Assembly (NCBI GenBank): GCA_964589815.1
Contig: CAZPUR010000002.1
Coordinates: forward strand, 47,984 to 111,983
Length of the DNA stretch: 64,000 nt
Source: CAZPUR01 sp964589815
GTDB taxonomy: Bacteria; Patescibacteriota; Microgenomatia; UBA1400
Reading direction: 5' to 3'
The notes under the pieces: generated by a model
What the model was told of the DNA's origin: nothing
Seen by the model: only the letters and a program-made list of their open reading frames with translations
The model's database searches: none
Part shown: piece by piece, positions 8,098 through 16,572 of the stretch
How positions within the stretch are numbered: position 1 is the stretch's first letter
Layout: every line of letters begins with the position of its first letter
Position numbers and translations under genes: made by a program

Positions 8098-8901
8098 ATG
8101 TTAGAAAGACTAGGAGTTGATTATCCTTATCAGGCTAGCGAGCTTTGTGATGGCAATGGCCATTGCTTAGTTTATGAAGTTTTTGGAGCTGATCCAAGGG
8201 CTGGCTTTGTTAGTGGCATTCATACTAATAGGGTTTATGGCAAAAGGGGAGAATACCCCTTGATTCTGCCTTTGTATCGGAGTTTAAACCAGGGGGGTGA
8301 ATCATTACCTGCTCATTTAAGAATTTTAAATGCAGATCCGAGAGTAAGACAACGAGAGCCAGAGAATTTGAACCGTTGCTTTAACGAGCCAATTGGTGAT
8401 GCTCAGGCTCAATTACTAGCTCGAGTTTTAAGTCAATTTCCTGATTTACAATTTCTTTTTTCCTTTCATGAGGATGTAGACGAGAATGGGCCTCTTAATT
8501 TCGAGCCAGAAGAAAGCACCCCTATTGCTTTTTATATGTATGATATTCCTTTGGATGAGAACGGTGATGGTGCTACCAATGGTATGGTTAGCGCTCAAGT
8601 AGAAGAACTTAGAGAAGCGTTAAAAGGTAAACATTTTTCTCTTTATACTGGTTGGGACGATGTTGATAAACCAGACCGTAAAGCTCAATGGATTGAAAAT
8701 GGTTATTGTTTAGTCCCCGCCGATCCATCTTTTGATTGTAGTTTGGAAGAGTGGTTTGTGCGTCAAGGTCGGGAATCGGGAGTCCAGCGCCGGGCTTTTA
8801 CTTTTGAAGTTCCTGGGGTTAATTGTTCCATGGCTCAAAAACAGCAAATGCTAGAGATTATTTTAGATCAATTTGTGCGTCCATTTTTAGCCTTAAAGTA
8901 A
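8098..8901 (+). CDS. M14-like (AstE/aspartoacylase-type) metallopeptidase homologue
   Basis: Resembles the AstE/ASPA branch of M14 zinc carboxypeptidases: LNRCFNEP matches the family NR-x-F substrate motif, LFSFHED carries the late zinc His, and FTFEVPG near the C-terminus fits the catalytic Glu. The first zinc motif HxxE is altered (GIHTNRVYG has no Glu at the expected place), so activity is doubtful or the metal site differs. TATAAT at 8080-8085 with a TGA extension sits 12 bp before the ATG, implying a leaderless mRNA. It overlaps by 9 bp a convergent gene that looks like a relative with the motif intact. Confidence 0.6.
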   Translation: MLERLGVDYPYQASELCDGNGHCLVYEVFGADPRAGFVSGIHTNRVYGKRGEYPLILPLYRSLNQGGESLPAHLRILNADPRVRQREPENLNRCFNEPIGDAQAQLLARVLSQFPDLQFLFSFHEDVDENGPLNFEPEESTPIAFYMYDIPLDENGDGATNGMVSAQVEELREALKGKHFSLYTGWDDVDKPDRKAQWIENGYCLVPADPSFDCSLEEWFVRQGRESGVQRRAFTFEVPGVNCSMAQKQQMLEIILDQFVRPFLALK

Positions 8902-9822
8902 TAAAGATTCAAGATGAGTGGTATAAACTGTTTTTCTTTGCTCTAAACCAGGTTCTTCAGGACTGTGAAGCCATTGTTCTGGCGTGATTACTAGTTGTAG
9001 TTTACAAATCCGGGCCAAAAAATCATCAAGAGAAGCGTCATGAGAATTAAGGACTCTGCCGCCCATAATTTCTTCTCCGGCTAGGGTTTGAGCTGAGGGA
9101 ATGAGAAAGCCAGTTTCTGCCTGTAAGATATCAGCGGTCTTACTGACAAAAGGATGCTGGATATCTCGGCCAGCAGCGTAAAAATAAGTGCTGGCCAAAA
9201 GATGTGCCAATTTGTCTTCATCAAGGGATTGCAAGCCGGCACCGTCTCCAGACAAATCTTCATGATAATCAATGGCCATAGTTCCTGGTCCAATCAATCC
9301 CTGCCAATAGAGCTGATAAAAGAAATTAGTTAAATCTTTTGCTTCTGAGCAGACAGGTTTTACTTTATGATTAAACCAATGAGTCGAATCACCAACACTT
9401 TCTCCCTTAGAGCCATAGCGTTTATTGAGTACATAACCATAAGCATTAGTTAGAGGCACCATTAAAACACGCATCCGCTTTCCTATGTTAACCAAGAGGG
9501 GAATATTGCCGGCTAAGGCCACTGGCCCAGCTGGTTCAGTGCCATGAATCCCGCTGATCAGGATAAGATCAAAAGGCTTACGATCATCCAGAGAAGGGAC
9601 AGCATAGCTATGAATGGGGACTTTAAAAGTCTGCTGGTCTAAAGTGATGGTTTGCCAATAAATAGGTTTACTTTTTTGCCAGTCATGCAAGGATAGCTGG
9701 TCATAAGCCTGATAGAGTTTTTTTAAACTCGGCCGACTGTCATGGGCCAGGGTATACTCAGGCAGATGGTGGCTGGCTCCGAGGAGCTCTAGCCCAGAAA
9801 AAGGAGACTGTTTTTCTAACAT
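8893..9822 (-). CDS. M14-family zinc carboxypeptidase-like protein
   Basis: Likely cytoplasmic M14 metallohydrolase. LISGIHGTEPAGP contains the HxxE zinc motif, followed by VLMVPLTNAYGYVLNKR (substrate-binding Asn/Arg region) and the third zinc His in IDYHEDLSGDGAG. No signal peptide. Substrate could be a peptide, N-acyl amino acid or cell-wall fragment; nothing here decides. The 309-aa length is near the family's catalytic-domain size. It converges on the other M14-like gene with a 9-bp overlap. Confidence 0.72.
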   Translation of the reverse strand: MLEKQSPFSGLELLGASHHLPEYTLAHDSRPSLKKLYQAYDQLSLHDWQKSKPIYWQTITLDQQTFKVPIHSYAVPSLDDRKPFDLILISGIHGTEPAGPVALAGNIPLLVNIGKRMRVLMVPLTNAYGYVLNKRYGSKGESVGDSTHWFNHKVKPVCSEAKDLTNFFYQLYWQGLIGPGTMAIDYHEDLSGDGAGLQSLDEDKLAHLLASTYFYAAGRDIQHPFVSKTADILQAETGFLIPSAQTLAGEEIMGGRVLNSHDASLDDFLARICKLQLVITPEQWLHSPEEPGLEQRKTVYTTHLESLLL

Positions 9823-9874
9823 AATGATACAAATTTACTTAATATAGTCGATTCCTCCTTGTTTTGCAAGTTTC

Positions 9875-9904
9875 TTGACAAGCCTTCTTTTAATGTGATA
9901 TGAT
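9875..9904 (+). promoter_or_regulatory. Promoter of the argH leader
   Basis: TTGACA (9875-9880), 18-bp spacer, TATGAT (9899-9904) with an upstream TGTGA. Transcription would begin near 9911, about 325 bases before argH. Confidence 0.65.
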
Positions 9905-10024
9905 TATTTTTTGTTGACAATTCAAGAAATCCGTTAAGGGAAGTCGCGATTCCTAAGGAGTCCGAGGAAAAATTCGGACCGGTTCAAGCCCGTTATCGCT
10001 TGAAATTGATGTTGGTCTTAACAC

Positions 10025-10049
10025 GTCATTCCGAATTTATTTCGGGATC
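10025..10049. repeat. Palindrome CCGAATTTATTTCGG in the T-box leader
   Basis: Copy of the family at 2048-2072 (GTCATTCCGAA/TTCGGGATC), lying between the stem I region and the T-box motif. Confidence 0.8.
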
Positions 10050-10183
10050 CATATAGACACAAAGTCAGTTAATAAGATCTTGGTTCGTGAGAACCGGATA
10101 AAAAAGGGTGGTACCGTCCTTCGCTAAAGCTACGGAGCGGCAAGCCGCAGAAGCAGAAGAGCCCCTTTGGTTTTGAATAACCA

Positions 10184-10208
10184 GTCATCCTGAACTTGTT
10201 TCAGGATC
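10184..10208. repeat. Palindrome TCCTGAAC/GTTTCAGGA in the terminator loop
   Basis: Related to the copy at 18881-18903. It sits in the loop of the argH leader terminator and would extend the hairpin rather than destroy it. Confidence 0.8.
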
Positions 10209-10235
10209 TAAATTCAAGATCAAAGGGGCTTTTTT

Positions 10236-11609
10236 ATGATGAAAAACAAAAAAATAGATAAATTATGGGGGACGGCTTTTAAAAAGCAACCCAAAGAAGA
10301 GGCAGTTTTATTTGCTGCGGGTCGGGATGTGGTTTCCGTAGCTCCGGCTGATGAGGTTTTGATTCCTTTTGAGATCAAGGCCAGTATCGCTTATGCTCAG
10401 GCTTTGTATGAGCAAAAAATCATTAACAAAACCGCGCTGAATAAATTATTAAAAGCTTTAAAAGAATTAGAAGCATTGTATCAGCAAGGCAAATTTAAAT
10501 TAGATCCTCAAAAAGAAGATGTTCATACCAATATAGAAGCGTTTTTAATTAAAAAGCTGGGGATTGATTTAGCTGGCAAAATTCATTCGGGTAGATCTAG
10601 AAGTGATCAAGCTATGGTTGATATATTGTTATATATAAAGTCAATGAATGATATATTTAAAACAGAGATTAAAAAGCTAATTAAAGTTTTAGGCCAAACA
10701 GCTAAAAAATATCAAAAAACCCTGATTCCTGGTTATACTCATTATCAACCAGCCACAGTTACTACTTTAGCTAATATGCTTGATGCTTATAAACAAGCTT
10801 TTAAAAAAGATTTGAAAAAATTTAAGGCCTGGAATCAATTAGAAGAAATTAGTTCTTTAGGGGCTGGAGCTGCTTATGGGAGCATTTTTCCTATTAATAA
10901 AAAAAAGATCAACCAACACTTGGGTTTAAAACAAGTTTTTCAAAATGAAATTCAGGCCATTAGCTCCAAAGGCGAGGCCGAAACCTTAATGGTTTTTAAT
11001 CTTTGCCTTTTAATGAATCACTTATCCAGTTTAGCCCAAACCCTAATTGTTTTTTCTACCCAAGAATTTGGTTTTATCACCATTAGCGACGAGTACAGCA
11101 CTGGGAGTTCAATCATGCCTCAGAAAAAAAATCCTGATTCTTTGGAAGTAATGAAGGCCAAAGCCTCGATTTGCCAGGGTTATCTAATGAGTTTATTAAG
11201 TCTGACCAAGGCTGGATTTGTTGGCTATAACCGGGATTTACAATGGTCGAAATATCTGGTCATGGATGCGATTAATGAATCTCTTTTGGCCCCTAAAATC
11301 ATGGCTGGAGTGATTAAAACCATGAAAGTTAATCAGAAAACGATGGCGCAAAAATGTTCCCAGGGTTTTATTTTGGCCCAGGCAGTAATGGAAGGCCTGG
11401 CCATGGAATTTAATTTGCCCATGAGACTGGCCAAAATGATTGTGGAGGAAACAGTCAAACAATCTCAGGGCAAATTTGAACTTAAAATCTTAAACCAAGT
11501 GATTAAAAAATATCCGCCAGCTGGCGGATTAAAAATTAAAGTTAGCGCTAAGCAATGGGCCCAATGGACTGATCCTTTGGCCGTGGCTCAAGCGCAAATG
11601 AAAAAATGA
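10236..11609 (+). CDS. argH: Argininosuccinate lyase
   Basis: Splits argininosuccinate to arginine and fumarate, the last arginine step. The family signature SSIMPQKKNPDSLEVMKAK is at about residues 289-307, with upstream HSGRSRSDQ and TPGYTHYQPA-like motifs (GYTHYQPAT). 457 aa is normal. The ATG follows the leader terminator directly, so the GGGG of the terminator arm is the only SD-like sequence; a second ATG is at 10239. The 16-bp palindrome at 11513-11528 adds PPAGG near the C-terminus. The stop overlaps argG (ATGA). Arginine genes are unusual in such reduced genomes, where argGH alone would use scavenged citrulline. Confidence 0.95.
   Translation: MMKNKKIDKLWGTAFKKQPKEEAVLFAAGRDVVSVAPADEVLIPFEIKASIAYAQALYEQKIINKTALNKLLKALKELEALYQQGKFKLDPQKEDVHTNIEAFLIKKLGIDLAGKIHSGRSRSDQAMVDILLYIKSMNDIFKTEIKKLIKVLGQTAKKYQKTLIPGYTHYQPATVTTLANMLDAYKQAFKKDLKKFKAWNQLEEISSLGAGAAYGSIFPINKKKINQHLGLKQVFQNEIQAISSKGEAETLMVFNLCLLMNHLSSLAQTLIVFSTQEFGFITISDEYSTGSSIMPQKKNPDSLEVMKAKASICQGYLMSLLSLTKAGFVGYNRDLQWSKYLVMDAINESLLAPKIMAGVIKTMKVNQKTMAQKCSQGFILAQAVMEGLAMEFNLPMRLAKMIVEETVKQSQGKFELKILNQVIKKYPPAGGLKIKVSAKQWAQWTDPLAVAQAQMKK
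11513..11528. repeat. 16-bp palindrome inside argH
   Basis: Identical to 1254-1269 and 53630-53645; read as PPAGG. Confidence 0.85.
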
Positions 11610-12868
11610 ATCTTAATAACCAAAACTATATTAAGTCTTCTTCTTATGAGGCGAAAACGGGCCAGGTGAAAAAAGTAGTCCTGCTTTATTCTGGCGGCCT
11701 GGATACTTCAGTGATGCTTAAGTGGATTCAAGACACTTATCAAGCTCAAGTAGTGGCTTTGACCATGGATTTAGGTCAGCAAGGTGATGATCTAAAAAAG
11801 ATTCAGAAAAAAGCCCTGAAAATCGGAGCCATCAAAGCCTATGTTCAGGATGTTAAAGACGAGTTTGCCAATCACTATATTAGTAAATTGATCAAAGCCA
11901 ATGGCGCCTACCAAGGCAATTACTATATTTCTACTATTTCCCGGTATTTAATGGCTCAATGGGCGATTAAAATTGCTCAAAAAGAAAAAGCTGACGCCAT
12001 TGCCCATGGTTGCACCGGTAAAGGCAATGATCAGGTCAGAATTGAGGCTTCAGCCTTAACTCTAAATCCAGATATTAAAATCATTGCGCCGGTGAGAGAA
12101 TGGTCCATGGGCAGGGATGAGGAAATTAAATATGCTCAGAAGAACAAGATTCCCGTGCCCAACACCATTGATTTTCCTTATTCCATTGATGACAACATGT
12201 GGGGTATGACCTGGGAATCAGGAGAAATTGAAGATCCCAGTTTAATTCCGCCAATTGAAAAATTCTTAACCACCTATACTTTGGCAGCCAAGGCGCCTAA
12301 CCAGGCCCAGTTAATCAAGTTGAAATTTGCCAAGGGTATTCCGGTGGCTTTAAATGGCAAAAAGATGAAGCTGGCGGATTTGATTATTAAGCTTAATAAG
12401 ATCGGTGGTAAACATGGGGTAGGGCTGGTCCATCATGTGGAAGATAGAGTTGTGGGTTTAAAAGTCAGGGGTGTTTATGAAATGCCTGGAGCCCACATTA
12501 TTATTACTGCCCACAGGAATTTGGAAAAATATGTTTGCACCCGGACTGAAAATGAGATTAAAAATATGCTGGATATTAAGTGGGCTTATTTAGTCTACGG
12601 TTGCCAGTGGTATGATCCGGCCTTAAAAGCCTTAAATGCTTTTAATGACCAGATTAATGAAAAAGTTAATGGTGAAGTGACCATCAAGCTCTTTAAAGGC
12701 TCAGCTGAGGTCGTGGCAATGAAATCGCCTTATGCTCTTTATGATCATAACCTGGCTACTTTTATGAAAAACCATGCTTTTAACCAAAATGCCAGCCCCG
12801 GTTTTGTGGAGATTTTTTCTTTACAACAAAAATTGGCTCATCAGGTAGGGGAGAAGAATAAAAAATGA
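11606..12868 (+). CDS. argG: Argininosuccinate synthase
   Basis: Joins citrulline and aspartate using ATP, feeding ArgH. The PP-loop YSGGLDTSV (about residues 29-37) and the downstream HGCTGKGNDQVR and PVREWSMGRDEE motifs are intact; 420 aa is the usual length. An N-terminal stretch of about 20 residues precedes the core. It overlaps argH by 4 bp (ATGA) and the next small gene by 4 bp, so the three are translationally coupled under the T-box-like leader. Confidence 0.96.
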   Translation: MNLNNQNYIKSSSYEAKTGQVKKVVLLYSGGLDTSVMLKWIQDTYQAQVVALTMDLGQQGDDLKKIQKKALKIGAIKAYVQDVKDEFANHYISKLIKANGAYQGNYYISTISRYLMAQWAIKIAQKEKADAIAHGCTGKGNDQVRIEASALTLNPDIKIIAPVREWSMGRDEEIKYAQKNKIPVPNTIDFPYSIDDNMWGMTWESGEIEDPSLIPPIEKFLTTYTLAAKAPNQAQLIKLKFAKGIPVALNGKKMKLADLIIKLNKIGGKHGVGLVHHVEDRVVGLKVRGVYEMPGAHIIITAHRNLEKYVCTRTENEIKNMLDIKWAYLVYGCQWYDPALKALNAFNDQINEKVNGEVTIKLFKGSAEVVAMKSPYALYDHNLATFMKNHAFNQNASPGFVEIFSLQQKLAHQVGEKNKK

Positions 12869-13047
12869 CATCAGAAGCATCTTTGTCAGAAATGGTCCCA
12901 GCCCAATCAGACCCAATTCAAACAATAAGGGGTTTGTTCTCTAATGGGGCTACTTGCCAAGAATTAACAGATGCAATTATGGCTTTACCTACGCAGGCAT
13001 TAAGATGTCAGGCACTGGATGTAATTAACGAGGAGATGCAAAAGTAA
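12865..13047 (+). CDS. Small hypothetical protein (60 aa) coupled to argG
   Basis: No family recognised. Short helical acidic protein (IRGLFSNGATCQELTDAIMA...) whose ATG overlaps the argG stop (ATGA). Position suggests co-expression with arginine synthesis; a role in that pathway is only a guess. Confidence 0.55.
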   Translation: MTSEASLSEMVPAQSDPIQTIRGLFSNGATCQELTDAIMALPTQALRCQALDVINEEMQK

Positions 13048-13115
13048 AACCATCCGTTTTATGCTAGAATGTAGAATAGCGTACCCATTTCTAATGTGGT
13101 TCACTATAGATTTAT

Positions 13116-13661
13116 ATGGCAAAGAAAAAGTCCCGCAGAGCGGGATCCTCGACTAAAAAGTCGGGGAAAAATCCAATTTTTTATGCTTTTATTGACAGTC
13201 AAAACCTAAATTTAGGCGTCAAGTCTCAGAGTTGGAATCTTGATTTTACTAAGTTTCGCATTTTTTTAAGGCAAAAATATCAAGTGAGAAAAGCCTTTCT
13301 TTTTATTGGTTATATGCCCAGCAACCAATTACTTTATACCAGATTGCAAAAAGCCGGTTATATTCTTGTGTTTAAACCAGTTTTAGAGGTTAAAAAAAAG
13401 AAGGAAGTAAAAATTAAAGGTAATGTCGATGCAGAATTGGTCTTGCACGCCATGATTGAATATAAAAATTATGATCAAGCTATCATTGTTTCCAGTGATG
13501 GAGACTTTCATTGCCTTTGTGAATATTTAAAGGAACAAGGCAAACTTGCCAAAATCATTGTTTCCAATCGGCATTACTCCTCGCTTTTAAGAAAATTTAG
13601 TCCTTTTATCGTTAATATAAACTTATTTAAAAACAAACTAAAACTAAAAATAAAGAAATAA
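13116..13661 (+). CDS. NYN-domain (LabA/DUF88-like) putative nuclease
   Basis: PIN-like fold of the NYN family, probably an RNA-cutting enzyme. Acidic residues of the active site are visible in YAFIDSQNLNLG (about residues 28-39), KGNVDAELVLHAM and IIVSSDGDFHCL; the D...D...DGDF pattern is that of NYN/LabA proteins. The first 22 residues are Lys/Ser-rich and include an encoded palindrome CCCGCAGAGCGGG (13131 region), so a later start is possible, though no better one is seen. Between argG and argS; a role in RNA turnover is a family-level inference. Confidence 0.8.
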   Translation: MAKKKSRRAGSSTKKSGKNPIFYAFIDSQNLNLGVKSQSWNLDFTKFRIFLRQKYQVRKAFLFIGYMPSNQLLYTRLQKAGYILVFKPVLEVKKKKEVKIKGNVDAELVLHAMIEYKNYDQAIIVSSDGDFHCLCEYLKEQGKLAKIIVSNRHYSSLLRKFSPFIVNINLFKNKLKLKIKK

Positions 13662-13665
13662 AAAA

Positions 13666-13707
13666 GAGAGGCATTCCCTCGGGACGAAACCCTTTGGTAG
13701 TCCTCTC
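13666..13707 (+). other. Hairpin GAGAGG/CCTCTC upstream of argS
   Basis: A 6-bp closing stem surrounds an inner TCCC/GGGA and GGG/CCC stem region. It may end the NYN transcript or be part of an argS leader; no T run follows directly. Identity unknown. Confidence 0.35.
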
Positions 13708-13743
13708 ATCGTGATAAGTTATTTATATCATTTTAAAGCCCAA

Positions 13744-15465
13744 ATGTCAAACCTAAAAACTCAATTACAAGAAGCCATTTTCCAAGCTGCTAAAAAGTTT
13801 TCTCCTCAGTTAAAACTAGAGCAAGTTCAATTAGACCACCCGGAAAATGATAAGTTTGGTGACTATTCTACTAATCTGGCTATGGTTTTAGCTAAAAAAG
13901 CCAGAAAGAAACCTTTAGATTTAGCCAAGTTAATAGTTAAAGAACTTAAAAACAATAGAACAATAGAACAATTTAACAATATAACAATTGCTTCTCCAGG
14001 CTTCATCAACTTCTTTTTAAAAACTGATTATCTTTTAAAAGAGCTAGGTCGGGTAGATAAGGATTATGCTCAAGGTCAGGACTTAAAAGGCAAGAAGATT
14101 ATGGTTGAGTTTTGTCACCCCAATACACATAAACAATTCCATATTGGTCATTTGCGCAATATTTGTTTGGGTGAATCCATAGTCAGGCTTTTAGAATACC
14201 AGGGGGCTGAGATCATCCGGGCTAATTATCAGGGAGATGTGGGGTTGCATATTGCCAAATGCCTGTATGGCATTTGGCAAGCACCAAATTACAAGCACCA
14301 AATAACAAACTTAAAAACAATAACTAAAAAAGTAGAATTTTTGGGGAAAGCCTATGCGGCTGGGAATAAAGCTTATGAGAAAGACCCTCAGGCTAAAAAG
14401 GAAATTTTGACGATCAATAAAAAGATTTATGCTCAATCAGATCCCGAGATTAATCAATTATGGAAAAAAACCAGACAGTGGAGTTTGGACTATTTTGAAA
14501 CCATTTACAAGCGGGTTTACTCCCATTATGACCGTTATTATTTTGAAGGTGAGGTTTATCAAGCAGGGAAAAAGATTGTCTTAGAAGGACTGAAAAAGAA
14601 AATCTTTAAAAAGAGCAAAGGCGCGATTATTTTCCCTGGTTCTAAGTATGGTTTGCATGACCGGGTTTTTATTACCGCCGAAGGTAATCCCACCTATGAA
14701 GCTAAAGATATGGAATTAGGAAGATTGCAGTTTAGCGAACATCATCCTGATTTAATTATCCATGTGGTGGGTCCGGAACAGGCCGGTTATTTTAAAGTCG
14801 TTTTTAAGGCTCTGGCTTTGCTTTTTCCCCAGACTAAAGATAAAGAATATCATTTAGTTTATGGCTGGGTAAGGTTAAAAAAAGGCAAAATGAGTTCTCG
14901 GTCAGGCAATGTGGTTACCGGCTCTTGGCTTTTAGATGAAGCTAAAAAAAGGATTAAAAAGGATTATCCTGATTTAGATGAAAAAAGAGCGGAAATGATT
15001 AGCGTGGCCGCGGTCAAATATTCGTTTCTTAAGGTTAATCCTCAGACGGAAGTGGCTTTTGATTTTGACGAATCAATTTCTCTTCAGGGTAATTCCGGGC
15101 CCTATTTACAATATACTTATGCCAGAGCGCAAAGTGTCTTGTGCAAAGCAAAAAAACCCTACACCCTACGCAATACTGACTACTCCCTAAACCCTGAAGA
15201 ATTAGCAGTTTTACGCACTTTTTATAAATTTCCGGAAATAGTTAAGCAGACGAGCCAGGATTATAGCCCTAACCTTTTGTGTAATTTTTTATATGACCTG
15301 GCTCAAAAATATAATGTTTTTTATAATCGCCACCGCATTCTCAATCCAACAATGAAGCAATGTAGCAATGTAACAATGTTCAGAATTTTACTGACAGAAA
15401 AAGTCAGTAAAGTTCTGTATTCTGGCCTTTATCTTTTAGCTATTAAAACTCCGCGTAAAATGTAA
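13744..15465 (+). CDS. argS: Arginyl-tRNA synthetase
   Basis: Charges tRNA-Arg. Visible are the N-terminal Add-1 domain, the HIGH motif as HIGHLRNICLG (about residue 135), KMSSRSG (KMSKS equivalent) at about 385, and the C-terminal DALR anticodon-binding domain. I chose ATG 13744 (MSNLKTQLQ) over an upstream GTG at 13711 because homologues begin with this helix. Four in-frame insertions made of dispersed repeats are visible: near 13957-13990 (NRTIEQFNNIT), 14278-14330 (PNYKHQITNLKT), 15155-15195 (TLRNTDYSLN) and 15345-15380 (TMKQCSNVTM). Downstream of argGH, giving an arginine cluster. Confidence 0.95.
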   Translation: MSNLKTQLQEAIFQAAKKFSPQLKLEQVQLDHPENDKFGDYSTNLAMVLAKKARKKPLDLAKLIVKELKNNRTIEQFNNITIASPGFINFFLKTDYLLKELGRVDKDYAQGQDLKGKKIMVEFCHPNTHKQFHIGHLRNICLGESIVRLLEYQGAEIIRANYQGDVGLHIAKCLYGIWQAPNYKHQITNLKTITKKVEFLGKAYAAGNKAYEKDPQAKKEILTINKKIYAQSDPEINQLWKKTRQWSLDYFETIYKRVYSHYDRYYFEGEVYQAGKKIVLEGLKKKIFKKSKGAIIFPGSKYGLHDRVFITAEGNPTYEAKDMELGRLQFSEHHPDLIIHVVGPEQAGYFKVVFKALALLFPQTKDKEYHLVYGWVRLKKGKMSSRSGNVVTGSWLLDEAKKRIKKDYPDLDEKRAEMISVAAVKYSFLKVNPQTEVAFDFDESISLQGNSGPYLQYTYARAQSVLCKAKKPYTLRNTDYSLNPEELAVLRTFYKFPEIVKQTSQDYSPNLLCNFLYDLAQKYNVFYNRHRILNPTMKQCSNVTMFRILLTEKVSKVLYSGLYLLAIKTPRKM

Positions 15466-15521
15466 TTATATTACATTAACGCGGCATAGCCAGAGAAGAT
15501 GTGATATAATATTGACTTAAG

Positions 15522-15779
15522 ATGGAGATAGGAACGATCAATCAACTGCCGGATAGAAATTGGGGACAATGGATAGAAGGTCAATGGCAAAAAGCGCAAA
15601 GATACAGGGATGAACCTAATAAGGTTGAGTTTTGTGAGGGATTAGATGCCAGCATTAATCTTGCTCAGGCAGATGGCCGGCTTGCTCGTGAAATAGCTGG
15701 TCACGCTCGCCTGGCTCTTCATGATTTCTGGCCTGAAGAAATTGATCCTGTTCTTCATGGCGGAGATAATATTCTATGA
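15522..15779 (+). CDS. Small hypothetical protein (85 aa)
   Basis: No family recognised; acidic, Trp-containing, helical. TGATATAAT with TATAAT at 15505-15510 lies 11 bp before the ATG, implying a leaderless mRNA. Confidence 0.6.
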   Translation: MEIGTINQLPDRNWGQWIEGQWQKAQRYRDEPNKVEFCEGLDASINLAQADGRLAREIAGHARLALHDFWPEEIDPVLHGGDNIL

Positions 15780-15832
15780 TAATTAAAGAATAAATGGTTG
15801 AAAAATAATAAAAACATGATAAACTATAGGAT

Positions 15833-16315
15833 ATGTTTGAGCTAGATTGGAAGGATCGTTTTACAGGGAATTGTGCCTTTTATGCCCTTCAAGATTTAAT
15901 TAGAGCAGAATATGATGCTGGATTTAGAATGCCTCCAGATGGTTTTGAAGCTTTTCAATCAGAAAAAACTAAAGCTGAAGGAGGCATAGGTTTGTCCACG
16001 GAAAGAATCTTACCCCTCTGGGATAAGCTATTAGATGAAACACATTATAGGGTGGGTAGAGTTGTTATCTCTCCTCGTCTTAAAGATACTCTTTTAGTTT
16101 CAAATTCAGATGGATCTGCTCAAATTCTAGATCCCAGAACAGAAACAATTGATAAACTTGTTTTAACTGATCAAATCCCTTGCGTGATGCTCTTTACTGG
16201 TGCTCGGGATGGAGGGCCTAATCACTTTGCTTGTGTTACAAGGGAAGAAACAATTGACCAACTAAGCTCTTTCTATGACTCTGTAGATATGGTAACAAAA
16301 ATAGAGAGAAGATAA
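15833..16315 (+). CDS. Hypothetical protein (160 aa)
   Basis: No family recognised with confidence. The opening GNCAFYALQDLIRAEYDAG and later GGPNHFACV place a Cys and a His in positions that recall papain-like or OTU-type cysteine peptidases (GNCxFYA ... NHFA), but other catalytic residues cannot be assigned. No signal peptide. TAAACT at 15820-15825 lies 7 bp before the ATG (leaderless). Confidence 0.6.
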   Translation: MFELDWKDRFTGNCAFYALQDLIRAEYDAGFRMPPDGFEAFQSEKTKAEGGIGLSTERILPLWDKLLDETHYRVGRVVISPRLKDTLLVSNSDGSAQILDPRTETIDKLVLTDQIPCVMLFTGARDGGPNHFACVTREETIDQLSSFYDSVDMVTKIERR

Positions 16316-16422
16316 AAACTGGCATTGGCAAGAAGTAGCCCTATTGAGTGAAAAACCCAAAGAAAATGTGATAAAATATATCTTAATATATAAAACTATA
16401 TAGTAAGATTGAGGTTATAAAA

Positions 16423-16563
16423 ATGGCAATTAAACCAGAAGATGTAGTGCAGGCGATGACTGGGCCCTTATTTGATTGGGCAAGAGATAAATTGGCTCAA
16501 GCAGGGGAAGAGCCTGATTTAGACACTCAAGCAAGGATGGTGGCTGGGATTAAAATGGAATAA
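16423..16563 (+). CDS. Small hypothetical protein (46 aa)
   Basis: MAIKPEDVVQAMTGPLFDWA... ends at TAA 16561-16563. Preceded by TGATAAAAT (-10 at 16372-16377), with the next small gene 9 bp downstream. Coding by context and composition; no family. Confidence 0.5.
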   Translation: MAIKPEDVVQAMTGPLFDWARDKLAQAGEEPDLDTQARMVAGIKME

Positions 16564-16572
16564 GGTTTATTT

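Larger units (their letters stand above)
9911..10235 (+). promoter_or_regulatory. T-box-like leader with terminator, upstream of argH
   Basis: Contains the T-box signature AAGGGTGGTACCG (about 10104-10116), preceded by a GGTTCgtgaGAACC hairpin (10082-10095, stem III-like) and followed by a terminator whose arms AGCCCCTTTG (10160-10169) and CAAAGGGGCT (10221-10230) end in a T run that touches the argH ATG. The upstream half could close as AATTCAAG with CTTGAAATT, forming stem I; CGT and CGC (Arg) codons lie on its 3' side, but I could not fix the specifier. Two dispersed palindromes are inserted, one mid-leader and one in the terminator loop. Expected logic: uncharged tRNA-Arg favours antitermination and argH-argG expression. 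Confidence 0.78.

Noticed and set aside
13666..13707. Mini-ykkC (guanidine-II) riboswitch before argS
   Set aside because: Only one ACGA-containing hairpin with a 6-base loop; the class needs two ACGR tetraloop hairpins.
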